Shown: in pieces, positions 44,268-53,548 of the stretch
Position numbering within the stretch: position 1 is the stretch's first letter
How the letters are laid out: the number at the start of each line of letters is the position of its first letter
DNA from: Gammaproteobacteria bacterium
GTDB lineage: Bacteria > Pseudomonadota > Gammaproteobacteria > Enterobacterales > Alteromonadaceae
DNA length: 64,000 bases
Direction of reading: 5' to 3'
NCBI GenBank assembly: GCA_017302255.1
Contig: JAFLDV010000023.1
Span: forward strand, 1-64,000
The notes under the pieces: model-generated
What the model saw: only the letters and a program-made list of their open reading frames with translations
Told to the model about the DNA's origin: nothing
The model's database searches: none
Made by a program: the position numbers and the translations under genes

Positions 44268-47153
44268 ATGCAGCAGATTTTCCGCAGAAAAATTCCCTTT
44301 TATATTCATATTTCCTATTTATTTGTGGCGTTTTTGCTCGGTTTTGCGCTGATTAATGGCTGGAATCAATTTCAAAGCATGGACCAGCTGTTAAAGCAGC
44401 AGGCTGACCAACAATTTCGTTTGGCAGAGCAAGCCACTGTCGCAGAAATAGCGGCGATTTACCAAAGCGGCGCGCAGCAAACCACACTGCTGGCGCAACA
44501 TCCGCTAACTACTGCAAGAACCTTAGACCAACGTTTAGATAACCTCGGTTTTGTGACCACTACCTTGCAATACAATCCGGCAATTGTGACGCAATACCTA
44601 AGCTATCAAAATGGCGACTACTTTGGCGTGCGTAAATATTCTGGCAGTGCGTTGGTGCAACAGCGATATAGTCCGCCAGCAGGCACGGTTTGGATTGTGG
44701 AAAGCCTGACTACACCAGCGGAACACCCTGTCGCTGAACTGCTATTTTTCAATGAGCAACTGGTGCAGCTCGAACGCAGGACTTTTCCGGCGCTTGATAG
44801 ACACCAAACGGCCACCTCGTTAGCTTCGGCGCAGCTCAAAATCACCGAACCTTATCTATTTGCAACTAGCGGTTTGGCCGGTCTTAGCTTTGTCCAACAC
44901 AGTAGCGATCAACTGGCTGTGGTCGGCAGCGATATTCGCTTAGCGCGGATCAATGATTATTTGCTACGCCACAAAATCACTAGCGATACTCGCTTAGTGT
45001 TACTCGACCACAAAGAACAAGTACTCGCAAGCCATCACGGCACGCCGGATGGAATGGCAATGGACAACGGCGTCCTGCCAACTTTAACTGATTTTGATGC
45101 GCCAGTATTAAAGGCAATACAGGCCTTGCAGCCTAGCGCCGGAACTACAAGCTTTGAGCTGACCGACGGCGAAACTTGGGAAGGCTTAGCGGTTGATATT
45201 CAGGCACCTTCAATGCCGCCGCTCAAGCTATTAATGGCAACCCCACATCGCGAGTTAATGGCTACCGCGATTGCCGAACGTAACCGTAGCTTGCAAATAT
45301 CGTTGTTAATTGTCGCCTTTGGGCTGCTCGCAGCAATTTGGCTAGCGCGTAAAGCGTCAAACCCTATCAATGCCTTGACTGCTGAAATCCATAAACTTGA
45401 GCAATTTCAATTTGATGAAGCGGTTCAGGTGGACACCAATATCAGCGAAATTGCCCGACTCGCCAACAATTTGGGTTCGATGAAAACCACCATTCATCGC
45501 TTTATGGAGCTGTCGCAAGCACTTGCCGCTGAAACCAATTTTGGTCGGCTGCTGGCGAGAATATTGGACGAGCTCGGCAGCGTGGTACAGGCGGATGGTG
45601 GGGCGATTTTCGTCACACACAACGATGGTGCGCAGTTAGCCAGCGAACAATATTTCTGGCAAGGCAAAGCACAGCCCGCTTCACCACTGTTTTTTGCCAT
45701 GAATGGCAATCACGTCATTGCCAAAGCCTTGCAAGCCGAGCAAGTGCTGCAAACCATCAGTCCGACGGAATTACAAACGGCCTTTCCTTGGTTTCCTGCA
45801 GTCAGCAAACAATACAACCAACTGACATTACCGCTGCGTAATCGCGAAGGCACCTTGATTGGCGCACTAGCACTCCTTATCGATAGCTCGCGCATTCCAA
45901 GCGCTGATTTGCTGGCATTTGTGAAAACAATCGCCGCAACTGCCGCTGTCGCCGTCGATACCCAGCGCTTAATCAAAGAACAAAAGGTGCTGCTGGAAGC
46001 CTTTATCCAACTAATCGCTGGCGCTATCGACGCTAAAAGTCCATACACTGGTGGTCACTGCCAACGCGTACCGGAACTTACCAAAATGCTGGCGCACGCC
46101 GCCGAGCAGCAAAACTCTGGGCCTTTTGCCGATTTTTCGTTAAATGAAGATCAATGGGAAGCGCTGCATATCGCCGCTTGGCTGCATGATTGCGGCAAAA
46201 TTACCACGCCCGAATATGTCGTCGACAAAGCAACCAAACTCGAAACGATTTACGACAGGATCCATGAAGTCAGAATGCGTTTTGAAGTACTCAAACGCGA
46301 TGCTGAAATCCGCTACTGGCAAGATGTCGCCTCGCATGGCGCTTCTGCAGAGCGCCAGCAACAGCTGAAACAAGAACTCGAAACCTTGGATGAAGAATTT
46401 AGCTTTATTGCCAGCTGTAACGAAGGTGGCGAGTTTATGGCACCGGAACTTGTGGCGAGGTTGCAGCAGATTGCCGCTCGAACTTGGCAACGCACCTTGT
46501 CCGATCGGATTGGCATTTCCCATGAAGAACAATTACGTAAAGCACGCACCGAAGAGCCGGTACTTCCGACCACAGAGTCACTACTCGCCGATAAAGCAGA
46601 GCATATTCTAACAAGGGCGGAACGTGACAAACTGCCGGCGGACAATCAATGGCAATTTAAGGTGGATGTGCCAGAGCACTTGTACAATCGCGGCGAGCTT
46701 TACAATCTAGCAGTCGCTCGCGGCACTTTGTCGAACGAAGAGCGTTATAAAATCAATGAGCACATCATCCAAACCATCATCATGCTGGAAAAACTGCCGT
46801 TCCCGCGGCATTTAACGGCAGTGCCGGAAATCGCCGGCGGCCATCACGAAAAAATGAATGGTACTGGCTATCCGAAACGACTAACGCAGCAGCAAATGAG
46901 TTTGCCGGCGCGGATGATGGCCATCGCTGATATTTTTGAAGCACTGACCGCGGTCGACCGCCCCTACAAAAAAGGTAAAACCTTGTCAGAGGCCATCAAA
47001 ATCATGGGTTTTATGCTCAAAGATCAGCATATTGACCCTGATTTATTTGCATTATTCCTCAGCGAAGGCCTGCATTTGGAATACGCCAAACGCTTTATGC
47101 GACCCGAGCAAATCGATGAGGTGGATATTTCGCAGTACCTTATAAAAGACTAA
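44268..47153 (+). CDS. Membrane HD-GYP phosphodiesterase with sensor and GAF domains
   Basis: A 961-residue signalling protein: helix 1 (about 12-32), a periplasmic Cache-like sensor (about 35-340), helix 2 (about 343-360), HAMP (about 362-410), a GAF-like domain (about 420-575) and a C-terminal HD-GYP region. TGGHCQRV lies near 592, the HD pair in LHDCGKI near 638 and HHEKMNGTGYP near 859. HD-GYP enzymes degrade cyclic di-GMP. About 220 residues separate HD from the GYP motif, much more than usual, and the common HHERxDGTGYP has Lys-Met-Asn. The ribosome binding site is weak. Confidence 0.88.
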   Translation: MQQIFRRKIPFYIHISYLFVAFLLGFALINGWNQFQSMDQLLKQQADQQFRLAEQATVAEIAAIYQSGAQQTTLLAQHPLTTARTLDQRLDNLGFVTTTLQYNPAIVTQYLSYQNGDYFGVRKYSGSALVQQRYSPPAGTVWIVESLTTPAEHPVAELLFFNEQLVQLERRTFPALDRHQTATSLASAQLKITEPYLFATSGLAGLSFVQHSSDQLAVVGSDIRLARINDYLLRHKITSDTRLVLLDHKEQVLASHHGTPDGMAMDNGVLPTLTDFDAPVLKAIQALQPSAGTTSFELTDGETWEGLAVDIQAPSMPPLKLLMATPHRELMATAIAERNRSLQISLLIVAFGLLAAIWLARKASNPINALTAEIHKLEQFQFDEAVQVDTNISEIARLANNLGSMKTTIHRFMELSQALAAETNFGRLLARILDELGSVVQADGGAIFVTHNDGAQLASEQYFWQGKAQPASPLFFAMNGNHVIAKALQAEQVLQTISPTELQTAFPWFPAVSKQYNQLTLPLRNREGTLIGALALLIDSSRIPSADLLAFVKTIAATAAVAVDTQRLIKEQKVLLEAFIQLIAGAIDAKSPYTGGHCQRVPELTKMLAHAAEQQNSGPFADFSLNEDQWEALHIAAWLHDCGKITTPEYVVDKATKLETIYDRIHEVRMRFEVLKRDAEIRYWQDVASHGASAERQQQLKQELETLDEEFSFIASCNEGGEFMAPELVARLQQIAARTWQRTLSDRIGISHEEQLRKARTEEPVLPTTESLLADKAEHILTRAERDKLPADNQWQFKVDVPEHLYNRGELYNLAVARGTLSNEERYKINEHIIQTIIMLEKLPFPRHLTAVPEIAGGHHEKMNGTGYPKRLTQQQMSLPARMMAIADIFEALTAVDRPYKKGKTLSEAIKIMGFMLKDQHIDPDLFALFLSEGLHLEYAKRFMRPEQIDEVDISQYLIKD

Positions 47154-47180
47154 GCCGGATCATCCGGCTTAATCTTTTAT
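47151..47180 (+). terminator. Intrinsic terminator after the HD-GYP gene
   Basis: AAGCCGG (47152-47158), loop ATCAT, CCGGCTT (47164-47170), followed by a T-rich stretch. The stem begins inside the stop codon of the gene. Confidence 0.75.
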
Positions 47181-47197
47181 ACTTTTTGCGGTGATTG

Positions 47198-47225
47198 CGC
47201 AGTGTTGATGACGCAGTGTTGATGG
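47198..47225. repeat. Tandem 14-base repeat
   Basis: CGCAGTGTTGATGA is followed at once by CGCAGTGTTGATGG, with a degenerate third copy (ttgctgatgactcagt) after it. It lies between the HD-GYP terminator and the endopeptidase-like gene. Confidence 0.75.
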
Positions 47226-47275
47226 CTCATTGCTGATGACTCAGTACAGATTGTTCTTTAGTGATAGCGGCGAGT

Positions 47276-47989
47276 TCACTGACAAGGCAATTCAAAATCC
47301 ACATGGTAGTGTTCGTCGTGTCGCACCCAAGGCTTTTTCTTCGAAAAGGTCAGTGCAGACTGAAGTTGCGTGCCGTACTTTGTGGCAAATAATTGTTTTT
47401 GCAAAGTATTATCAAAAATGACCCGCCAGATTTTTACGCCATGCCGATCGGCGACCTGTTTCAGCGTCAATAAATGCAGCGCCATCGCGTCGTAATCAAT
47501 TCGATAATCATCATATTGGCCTTGATTGCTAAATTCGATGTTGTAACCAAATTTATTAAAAGTGTTGGTAGATAAGGCTTCTGACTCGCCATCGCTATTG
47601 AGCACCGGTACAAAAAAATCAACCGACAAGCCATTTTGATGGGTTTTATGCGGCCGAAATTGACCGCCTTCTTCCCAGCCTGTTTCACCGTACACAAACA
47701 CTTTATTTGGTGCTTTGCGCTGCAGCTCAGCATAGGTTTCCACCACAATTTTTTGCACTTCACTATGCAGATAGGTGCGACCAGCGCCAACCCCTAAAAT
47801 ACTGTAAGCAACATAGTTTTCGCCGGAACTTGGCAACTGCCAACCATGTTCTAAGCGACCTTTGGCAGTGGTGCCATAGCAGGTGCTTGGGGTTTCGTCG
47901 GCAGCAACCGTGCAACTTGCGATTGCGAGCCCGCAAGTTAGCGACAGTGCACGTCGAAATTTTATCGTGAAAACACTTTGTGTGTTCAT
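47276..47989 (-). CDS. MepA-like murein endopeptidase (M74 type)
   Basis: A 237-residue protein with a signal peptide (cleavage near TVAADE, about 30). It resembles penicillin-insensitive murein endopeptidase: H117-x6-D124 in THQNGLSVDFF and a late HDEHYHVDF supply zinc ligands of the LAS fold. It should cleave peptidoglycan cross-links in the periplasm. It is a diverged family member, with limited similarity to E. coli MepA outside the motifs. The ATG overlaps the stop of the GFA gene (ATGA), so the two are coupled. Confidence 0.82.
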   Translation of the reverse strand: MNTQSVFTIKFRRALSLTCGLAIASCTVAADETPSTCYGTTAKGRLEHGWQLPSSGENYVAYSILGVGAGRTYLHSEVQKIVVETYAELQRKAPNKVFVYGETGWEEGGQFRPHKTHQNGLSVDFFVPVLNSDGESEALSTNTFNKFGYNIEFSNQGQYDDYRIDYDAMALHLLTLKQVADRHGVKIWRVIFDNTLQKQLFATKYGTQLQSALTFSKKKPWVRHDEHYHVDFELPCQ

Positions 47990-48348
47990 GTCATCGCAGC
48001 GCCAACAGCTTGCCGAACTGTGATCCCGGCAGGGTCAAAATCATGCAGGCAATAGACATTGATGCCAAGATTATCCGGCGTCACTCGTTTACGGTGAAAC
48101 GGATAAATACCGCAGACTTTGCAAAAAAAGTGCGACGCTGTCTGCGTATGAAATTGGTACTTGGTTAAACTCTCTTCGCCTGAAAGCAGCTTAAACTGGC
48201 TTTCATGCACTTTCACCATCAACGCATTTTTGCGCCGACAAATCGAGCAATCACACATGGTGAGTTCAGGAAAATCGGTTTCAATTTCAAACTGCACAGC
48301 GCCGCAATGACAGCTGCCACGATACTTCTGCATTTCACGATGACCCAT
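47986..48348 (-). CDS. GFA/CENP-V-type zinc-binding protein
   Basis: A 120-residue GFA-family protein (glutathione-dependent formaldehyde-activating-like fold). Zinc Cys sets are complete: CHCGAV at 13-18, CDCSICRRK near 32-40 and FFCKVCGIYPFHRKR near 75-89. GGAG lies five bases before ATG 48348. It is translationally coupled to the downstream endopeptidase-like gene, an unusual partner. Enzymatic role unproven for most family members. Confidence 0.9.
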   Translation of the reverse strand: MGHREMQKYRGSCHCGAVQFEIETDFPELTMCDCSICRRKNALMVKVHESQFKLLSGEESLTKYQFHTQTASHFFCKVCGIYPFHRKRVTPDNLGINVYCLHDFDPAGITVRQAVGAAMT

Positions 48349-48541
48349 CGCAACTCCATTTTGAATGCCAAATTCGCTGTAGATTAAAAAAGATCACCCC
48401 AAGTTACCAGCAGTTTCGCCTGAGTTTTACCACTCATTGCAATCGATGCACACCGCAACTTGCCAAGTCATGCACAAGCGCTGACAGGCATAGAGCATTG
48501 GACCGCAAAAGCGGATTACCACTTAATTTTGTACAGCAGTT

Positions 48542-49096
48542 CTAGCTACTTAGAATGTTAGTTTTAGGGCATTGCCTCATAGCGAGGGTGGCACCAATAA
48601 ACGGAAGGACGGCTACTGCAGCTAAGCCCAGCTCAAGATGGTATCCGCGAAAAAGCCCCCCAATAAGTTGATGTACATTTTGGACATCACCAGCCAAGAG
48701 TTGAATGGCAATCGAGGGCGCTGTGCCAAGTGCGTAGGCAGCGATAGCTATTGAAAATGATAATCCGATTAATACCGCATAATGCTCGACACGGGGCCAG
48801 CGATGACATGCTAAAGCCAAAATATTCAGAAGTGGAATCGCAACTATCACCACATCACGAAGACGATGTAAAACCAAAATGCCAAATATAATGCACAGAG
48901 CAGAAAGACCAATACCTACGCTTGATTTAATAGACAAGAGGCGTAAGGGAATAACAATCAGCAAAATGATGATAATTGCACACCCTATCGACACTACATC
49001 AAAGGGAAGTCTGGCTAACATTTGACTCATATACAAAATTTGCAATGGAGCAAATAGAAAGGCAAGTACAAGTGCTGCAATACGAAGTGGAGCCAT
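48542..49096 (-). CDS. Polytopic membrane protein, unknown
   Basis: A 184-residue protein with five or six hydrophobic segments and few charged residues; the last segment is followed by a short polar tail. ATG 49096 is preferred over GTG 49105, with AGAG upstream. No family recognised, no partner evident. Confidence 0.65.
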   Translation of the reverse strand: MAPLRIAALVLAFLFAPLQILYMSQMLARLPFDVVSIGCAIIIILLIVIPLRLLSIKSSVGIGLSALCIIFGILVLHRLRDVVIVAIPLLNILALACHRWPRVEHYAVLIGLSFSIAIAAYALGTAPSIAIQLLAGDVQNVHQLIGGLFRGYHLELGLAAVAVLPFIGATLAMRQCPKTNILSS

Positions 49097-49404
49097 TAGA
49101 TACACTCTTTTTTAGCGGCAGAAAACCGTAAGTTATTGCCAAATTAAAAATAACTATCCGTTAAATACTCTAAGAGCAACTATATCTAAAAATTAGAATT
49201 TAGGGTCACATCAAACTTTAACTAGATCGCTTTTGCTGCAGAGCCGTTTTTGGTCAGAACCCAGTACCTCACAACGGCCATCCACTTTTTAATTGAGGAT
49301 GGCCTCATTTAGATTAAAATTGGTCTATGCCATACCAAAGTATTGGCGCTTGGTATTCTGATCAATCAATCTAAACTGTTCGCGAGTTTGCTCCTTTAAC
49401 TGTG
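49097..49404. other. Gene-free stretch with an inverted repeat
   Basis: 308 bases without a gene. GGCCATCC (49276-49283) pairs with GGATGGCC (49297-49304), a perfect eight-base-pair hairpin without a good T run. The flanks are AT-rich, and no attC or IS-like structure is evident. Confidence 0.5.
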
Positions 49405-49869
49405 CTAGCCACAACCGCCAACTCCAGTCGCTAGATAATAAAACAGGTTATAACGATGTTTGGCGATTAAATGCGCCAAATCATAATTGGTATGCAGCGG
49501 CATTTGCCCTAGCACTTCCAACGCATCTATTTGCTGAGCGTAAGCGTCAACCTGTGTATCAATTGCCGACACCATCACCGAGCATTGACTGCCAAATCGC
49601 TGGTTGATCAGTGTTTTGGCTTGCTCATGCTGCTCTAACCATTGCTCCGCCATCTGCTGATAACAGCTGGCAATGCCATCACTAATGAGCTGATTACCTT
49701 CAGGTTTTACCGCAAGAACTTCCTCAATACATTGCTTGAACACTCGTTCAAGATCTTGTTCAACACGTTCTGCGGTCGGTAACTGCGGCAACGGTGCTGC
49801 GCAAACCTCCCCGACGACAATTAAGCCTATGCCGAAGACGTATGATTCAAAGAATTTCAGTAATTTCAC
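49405..49869 (-). CDS. Secreted protein of unknown function
   Basis: A 154-residue protein with a signal peptide (KLLKFFESYVFGIGLIVVG, cleavage near VCAAP). The mature part is helical and Gln/Glu-rich with several Cys, including a C-terminal GVGGCG, so disulfides are likely. The start is GTG 49869, with AAGGA seven bases upstream; the frame to 49932 lacks a signal peptide at its N-terminus. No family recognised. Confidence 0.68.
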   Translation of the reverse strand: MKLLKFFESYVFGIGLIVVGEVCAAPLPQLPTAERVEQDLERVFKQCIEEVLAVKPEGNQLISDGIASCYQQMAEQWLEQHEQAKTLINQRFGSQCSVMVSAIDTQVDAYAQQIDALEVLGQMPLHTNYDLAHLIAKHRYNLFYYLATGVGGCG

Positions 49870-49963
49870 AATAACTTCCTTGTTGTAGTTCGCAGATGAG
49901 CGATCGTTGCAGGTAGGCACTCTCAACGACAACTTACGATTATCACATTGATTTATTTAGATA

Positions 49964-50335
49964 TTAACCTAAAGCAATATAAAACAGCGTCAGCGCCAAA
50001 GGCAATGAAACTAGGCCGATCAGCCGAAACTGCGATCGGAACTTATCAGCCGACCAACGCGCAAACTGACGATGGCGAGCAGGTGGCGTTAGCGCTAAAC
50101 CAATACCTACCAATAACAAACCGCTGCCTAGCAACCGAATCACCGTTGGTGCCAACGTATCATCAGCAAACCAAACAAACACCACTCCGACAAGCAAACG
50201 ACTGATAATCTCAAAGGGATGAAAAAAGGTTTTCTCACTGAAACTGACGATGCCATCGGCAAAAACATTAGGTTTTACTGCCATTGACAGGCATAAAACG
50301 AACATCAAAATTGCAAATGCGGCAATGAAATACAT
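49964..50335 (-). CDS. Small membrane protein, unknown
   Basis: A 123-residue protein with four hydrophobic segments (about 2-19, 43-60, 65-82, 104-121) and an amphipathic Arg-rich loop (PARHRQFARWSADKFR) between the last two. The Shine-Dalgarno is weak. No family recognised. Confidence 0.65.
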   Translation of the reverse strand: MYFIAAFAILMFVLCLSMAVKPNVFADGIVSFSEKTFFHPFEIISRLLVGVVFVWFADDTLAPTVIRLLGSGLLLVGIGLALTPPARHRQFARWSADKFRSQFRLIGLVSLPLALTLFYIALG

Positions 50336-50449
50336 GTTTAGAGTGCCTTTTCCTTGGAAATTGGTGGCAATAGCTGCCTTTCAGCACAGTGTCTGCTCAC
50401 CAAGATATTTTGACAATGCGCCAGCAACTAGATTTTGTAAGCAAAGACA

Positions 50450-50914
50450 TCAGCAGCGCTTTTCCATCACAAAATTTGTCAATAATTGCCCGCGGATCTC
50501 AACCTGCTGCGCTTTGACTTCAACAAACCCAAAAGCAGCAAAAAATGGCCGCGCGGTGATGCTCACATGCGCATACAACCGAGCATTGCCCTGTTGCTGT
50601 GCGGTTTCCAGTAATTTTTGCATCAAAGCTTTCCCAACTCCTTGCCGCTGATATTGAGCGTGACAAAAGAAATGATCAATATAACCATCTGCTTGAATAT
50701 CGGCATAACCGACAATGACTTCATCTAACTCGGCGATAAAAGGATTGATTGCGGATAATCGCGCCAACCAAGCGGAAAAATCGTACGATAGTGGCACCCA
50801 AGCGGCAATTTGACTGGCGTTATAGTCACGACTATTAACTTGATGCACAGTCTCAACGAACAACGCGCGCAGCGCCGCAGTGTCTGTGGCTTGGAATTTT
50901 CGGATTTTGAGCAC
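50450..50914 (-). CDS. GNAT family N-acetyltransferase
   Basis: A 154-residue GNAT enzyme. The acetyl-CoA-binding motif A is clear in QYQRQGVGKALMQKLL near 90, after the strand YIDHFFCH, and a final FFAAFGFVEV matches motif B. The start is GTG 50914, with GGAG five bases upstream; the 50962 frame has no such signal. Resembles YafP-like acetyltransferases. Substrate unknown. Confidence 0.87.
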   Translation of the reverse strand: MLKIRKFQATDTAALRALFVETVHQVNSRDYNASQIAAWVPLSYDFSAWLARLSAINPFIAELDEVIVGYADIQADGYIDHFFCHAQYQRQGVGKALMQKLLETAQQQGNARLYAHVSITARPFFAAFGFVEVKAQQVEIRGQLLTNFVMEKRC

Positions 50915-51045
50915 ATATTCTCCATGACTACACTCAAACAGTTCACCATCAACCTGCACCACTAAAAGTACAATTATTCGTCAACGCAATCGTAGTTCTA
51001 TTGATTTTAACTGAGCAGTAAACTGCGCGTCTAAATTTGCTAGAG

Positions 51046-51756
51046 CTAACGCCCGCCACCCACTTCACTCATGATCCGCTCAAACATGGCGTCATTTTTA
51101 TTCTCGCCACAAGACACGGGCTTCATGCTAAAAATATCCGCGCGCAGGTCAGCACCGGCATTGGCGAGATAGCAATAATCTCCGATCTTTTCAATAAAAC
51201 TGCCATCGTCCTGTACATCGAGGACGTTACCAGCAACATGCGCCGGGGCGTTTTTTTGGCTTCGGTTGTTACTTAATTCGCGCATTTCAGGCCTAATTTG
51301 GCTTGCCTCTAAAGTCTCACGACTAACCTCCTGTTGCTGCCTAGTTGCAAGGGCTAAGCTGCGCTCTGCAAGGCTAAAATTGGCGGTGACAGGCTCGGAA
51401 ACATTGGTGACGATGGCACTCTGCGCTTTTGTGCTATTTGCAATTGGCTTGGCGGCGGACTTAACTTCCTCACTTGTTTGAACTCGCGCTGTTGTCGGCT
51501 TGGGCTTACTCTTTGCTGGCAATACGGTTTTTTTAATGACTGGAACATTTGGCGCAGGTGCAGGTAGCTGCGGTTCAGAGCGAGTTGGCACCGGTGTGGG
51601 CACTAACGGCGCTTGGTAAATAAATGCGGCTATCGGCGTCGATTCTGCCAATGGCAGTACCAGTGGCTCGGCCAAATAACTGTGCCTGAATATTGCAATG
51701 ACCAGTGCATGCAATAAAACAGAGTATCCCAAGGCTTTCAGTAAATTTTTAGGCAT
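51046..51756 (-). CDS. TonB-like N-terminal protein lacking the TonB C-terminal domain
   Basis: A 236-residue protein with one N-terminal membrane helix (about 9-24) carrying S12-V-L-L-H16, the S-x3-H pattern TonB uses to contact ExbB/ExbD. A Pro/Lys/Ala-rich linker (about 50-110) follows, as in TonB. The C-terminal part is polar, with two Cys (GDYCYLANAG, KPVSCGEN), and is not a TonB_C domain. ATG 51756 is chosen; the ribosome binding site is weak. It may be a periplasm-spanning protein borrowing the ExbBD motor. exbBD are not nearby. Confidence 0.72.
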   Translation of the reverse strand: MPKNLLKALGYSVLLHALVIAIFRHSYLAEPLVLPLAESTPIAAFIYQAPLVPTPVPTRSEPQLPAPAPNVPVIKKTVLPAKSKPKPTTARVQTSEEVKSAAKPIANSTKAQSAIVTNVSEPVTANFSLAERSLALATRQQQEVSRETLEASQIRPEMRELSNNRSQKNAPAHVAGNVLDVQDDGSFIEKIGDYCYLANAGADLRADIFSMKPVSCGENKNDAMFERIMSEVGGGR

Positions 51757-51929
51757 CGACAATAGACGAAAACAATCAATACAAACCAGACTTTAAGCAG
51801 CTGGGAAAGTTCAATAACCAAAGGCGTGCAACGATTATTCCTTTGCATTAATATGCCAGCTTCGAAGCTAGCGGCAGACCAAACGAAAGCTTACACTAGC
51901 GCGCTCATCAGTCTTAGCAGGAAGCTATT

Positions 51930-52577
51930 ATGCAAAATCGTCGTTATTTTCTCTGTACCCTTCTGATTGCATTCATTATTTTTATCGCGTGCTTGCTGAT
52001 GGCAGGTCCAATGCGTGCCGGGTTGCCAGTCGGCGGCGATTTACCCACTCGCTTACAGTATATCCAAGCAAATTTAGTGGTGTGGCAGCTCGGTTGGTTG
52101 AGCTGGATGATCTCTGCGGTTAGCTTGTTATTGTTCGCGCATTTACTGGCCACAGCGCTCACCCCAAGCGTGTGGCGTCAATTTGCTCTGACTTTAGTCG
52201 GGCTCGGCATCATTCCTGATTTGAGCGCAGAAACCTTATACGCATTAGCCCTGCCGATGTTGGCGCAACAAGGCAGTTCGCTTGATACGCTGCAGTTTAT
52301 CGACCAATTCGCCATGTTGTTGACCGGCTTCCTTGGCAACGGCTTATACAATCTTGGCGGCCTGTTGCTAACCTTGTTGCTACTCAAGCAACATAAGCAT
52401 CTCGCCAGTTGGCTTTATCTCGGAGTTCTAGCCTGGGTACTCGGACTTGGTTTATCGCTGGCCATCGCTTTGCAGCAACTGGCGCTGGCCGAAATCCTCA
52501 CAGCCGCAAGCATGGCGCTAAGCACCTTATGGTTTGTGTTAATTGCTTATCAGTTGTGGGGAAAACCGAATGTATAG
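51930..52577 (+). CDS. Polytopic membrane protein, unknown
   Basis: A 215-residue protein with six hydrophobic segments. AGGA lies seven bases before ATG 51930. Its last 8 bases overlap the next membrane protein gene, so both are made together. These two genes are the only plus-strand genes of the right third of the window. No family recognised. Confidence 0.72.
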   Translation: MQNRRYFLCTLLIAFIIFIACLLMAGPMRAGLPVGGDLPTRLQYIQANLVVWQLGWLSWMISAVSLLLFAHLLATALTPSVWRQFALTLVGLGIIPDLSAETLYALALPMLAQQGSSLDTLQFIDQFAMLLTGFLGNGLYNLGGLLLTLLLLKQHKHLASWLYLGVLAWVLGLGLSLAIALQQLALAEILTAASMALSTLWFVLIAYQLWGKPNV

Positions 52578-53055
52578 CCTACTGAAAGTGATGCATATCG
52601 GCGCTTTTATGCTCTGGTTGGGGCCGGCACTCGGCAGTTGGTTGGTGTTGCGTTATATGCAGCAGCAACAAGGGGAAACGAGTCCAGCAACAGGCTTGGT
52701 TTATAAAGTATTTTTCCTGACATTGACGCTTGAGCACATCGCATTTGTCACGCTGTTGCTTACCGGCTCGTTAATGGCCTATCAGGCGGGTTGGTTTTAC
52801 ACGCCATGGCTGCAACAAAAGTTATGGCTCGTACTATTGGTGATTCTACCGCTAGAAATCGTCGATATTTGGCTTGGTAATTGGCAAGCCAAACGGATTG
52901 TCGAGCTGCGCAGCCTCGGCCACCCCTTGAGTGCTCGCCAAGAGCAATTGCTGCATTTTTACCATCAGGGTTTTACTAAACTGGCGCTTTTTGTGATGCC
53001 AGCCACTATTTTGCTGATCATGTGGTTAGCGGTATCAAAACAACCGCTTTGGTGA
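52570..53055 (+). CDS. DUF2269-like membrane protein
   Basis: A 161-residue protein with four helices. The opening LLKVMHIGAFMLWLGPALGSWL and the later LPLEIVDIWLGNWQAKRI recall DUF2269-type integral membrane proteins with a conserved His in the first helix. It overlaps the preceding gene by 8 bases (ATGTATAG), so translation is coupled. Function unknown; the pair may form a complex. Confidence 0.72.
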   Translation: MYSLLKVMHIGAFMLWLGPALGSWLVLRYMQQQQGETSPATGLVYKVFFLTLTLEHIAFVTLLLTGSLMAYQAGWFYTPWLQQKLWLVLLVILPLEIVDIWLGNWQAKRIVELRSLGHPLSARQEQLLHFYHQGFTKLALFVMPATILLIMWLAVSKQPLW

Positions 53056-53093
53056 AAGCAATCTGTATGCAGGCGTAAAACCTTATTGTTGTC

Positions 53094-53501
53094 TTAACCC
53101 TCGGGGGCCGAAGTAGCTATTTGGGCCCCACGGATAATTCTGAACATCATCAAAAGCGTCACCAGCAAATACAGCAAAATTGCGAGCAGTGCTAAATAGC
53201 CACCAATAGTCAAAGTCCCAGTCCCTGCATGCCACCAAATTACCAAACCAGCGGGAACCACGGAAAGTACACACAGCGCTTCACCGACTAGCGACGGCCG
53301 ACGTTTTCGAAGTGCAAAAGCCAGAGCGGCCGGCAACAAAAAGCCCAAAGCCCACGCTTGCAGATGGCTGTTGTCACTCAGCAGATAGCGGTCATGTTGC
53401 ACCGTCTGTGAATTATCTTCAGTTTGCAAACTGCAGGTCGAGAGCGGCAATGCCAAAGCCAATATCAACAGAGTTCCAAACAACAGCCGCAAATTCAACA
53501 T
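53094..53501 (-). CDS. Membrane protein or lipoprotein, unknown
   Basis: A 135-residue protein. An N-terminal hydrophobic segment ends in LSTC, a possible lipobox with Cys near 23, followed by a polar loop and three helices. AAGGGA precedes ATG 53501. Whether the N-terminus is a lipoprotein signal or a membrane helix cannot be decided from sequence alone. Confidence 0.65.
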   Translation of the reverse strand: MLNLRLLFGTLLILALALPLSTCSLQTEDNSQTVQHDRYLLSDNSHLQAWALGFLLPAALAFALRKRRPSLVGEALCVLSVVPAGLVIWWHAGTGTLTIGGYLALLAILLYLLVTLLMMFRIIRGAQIATSAPEG

Positions 53502-53548
53502 AAGTATTTCCCTTTATCGCACGATAACCGCTGATTATTCTTAGTAGT

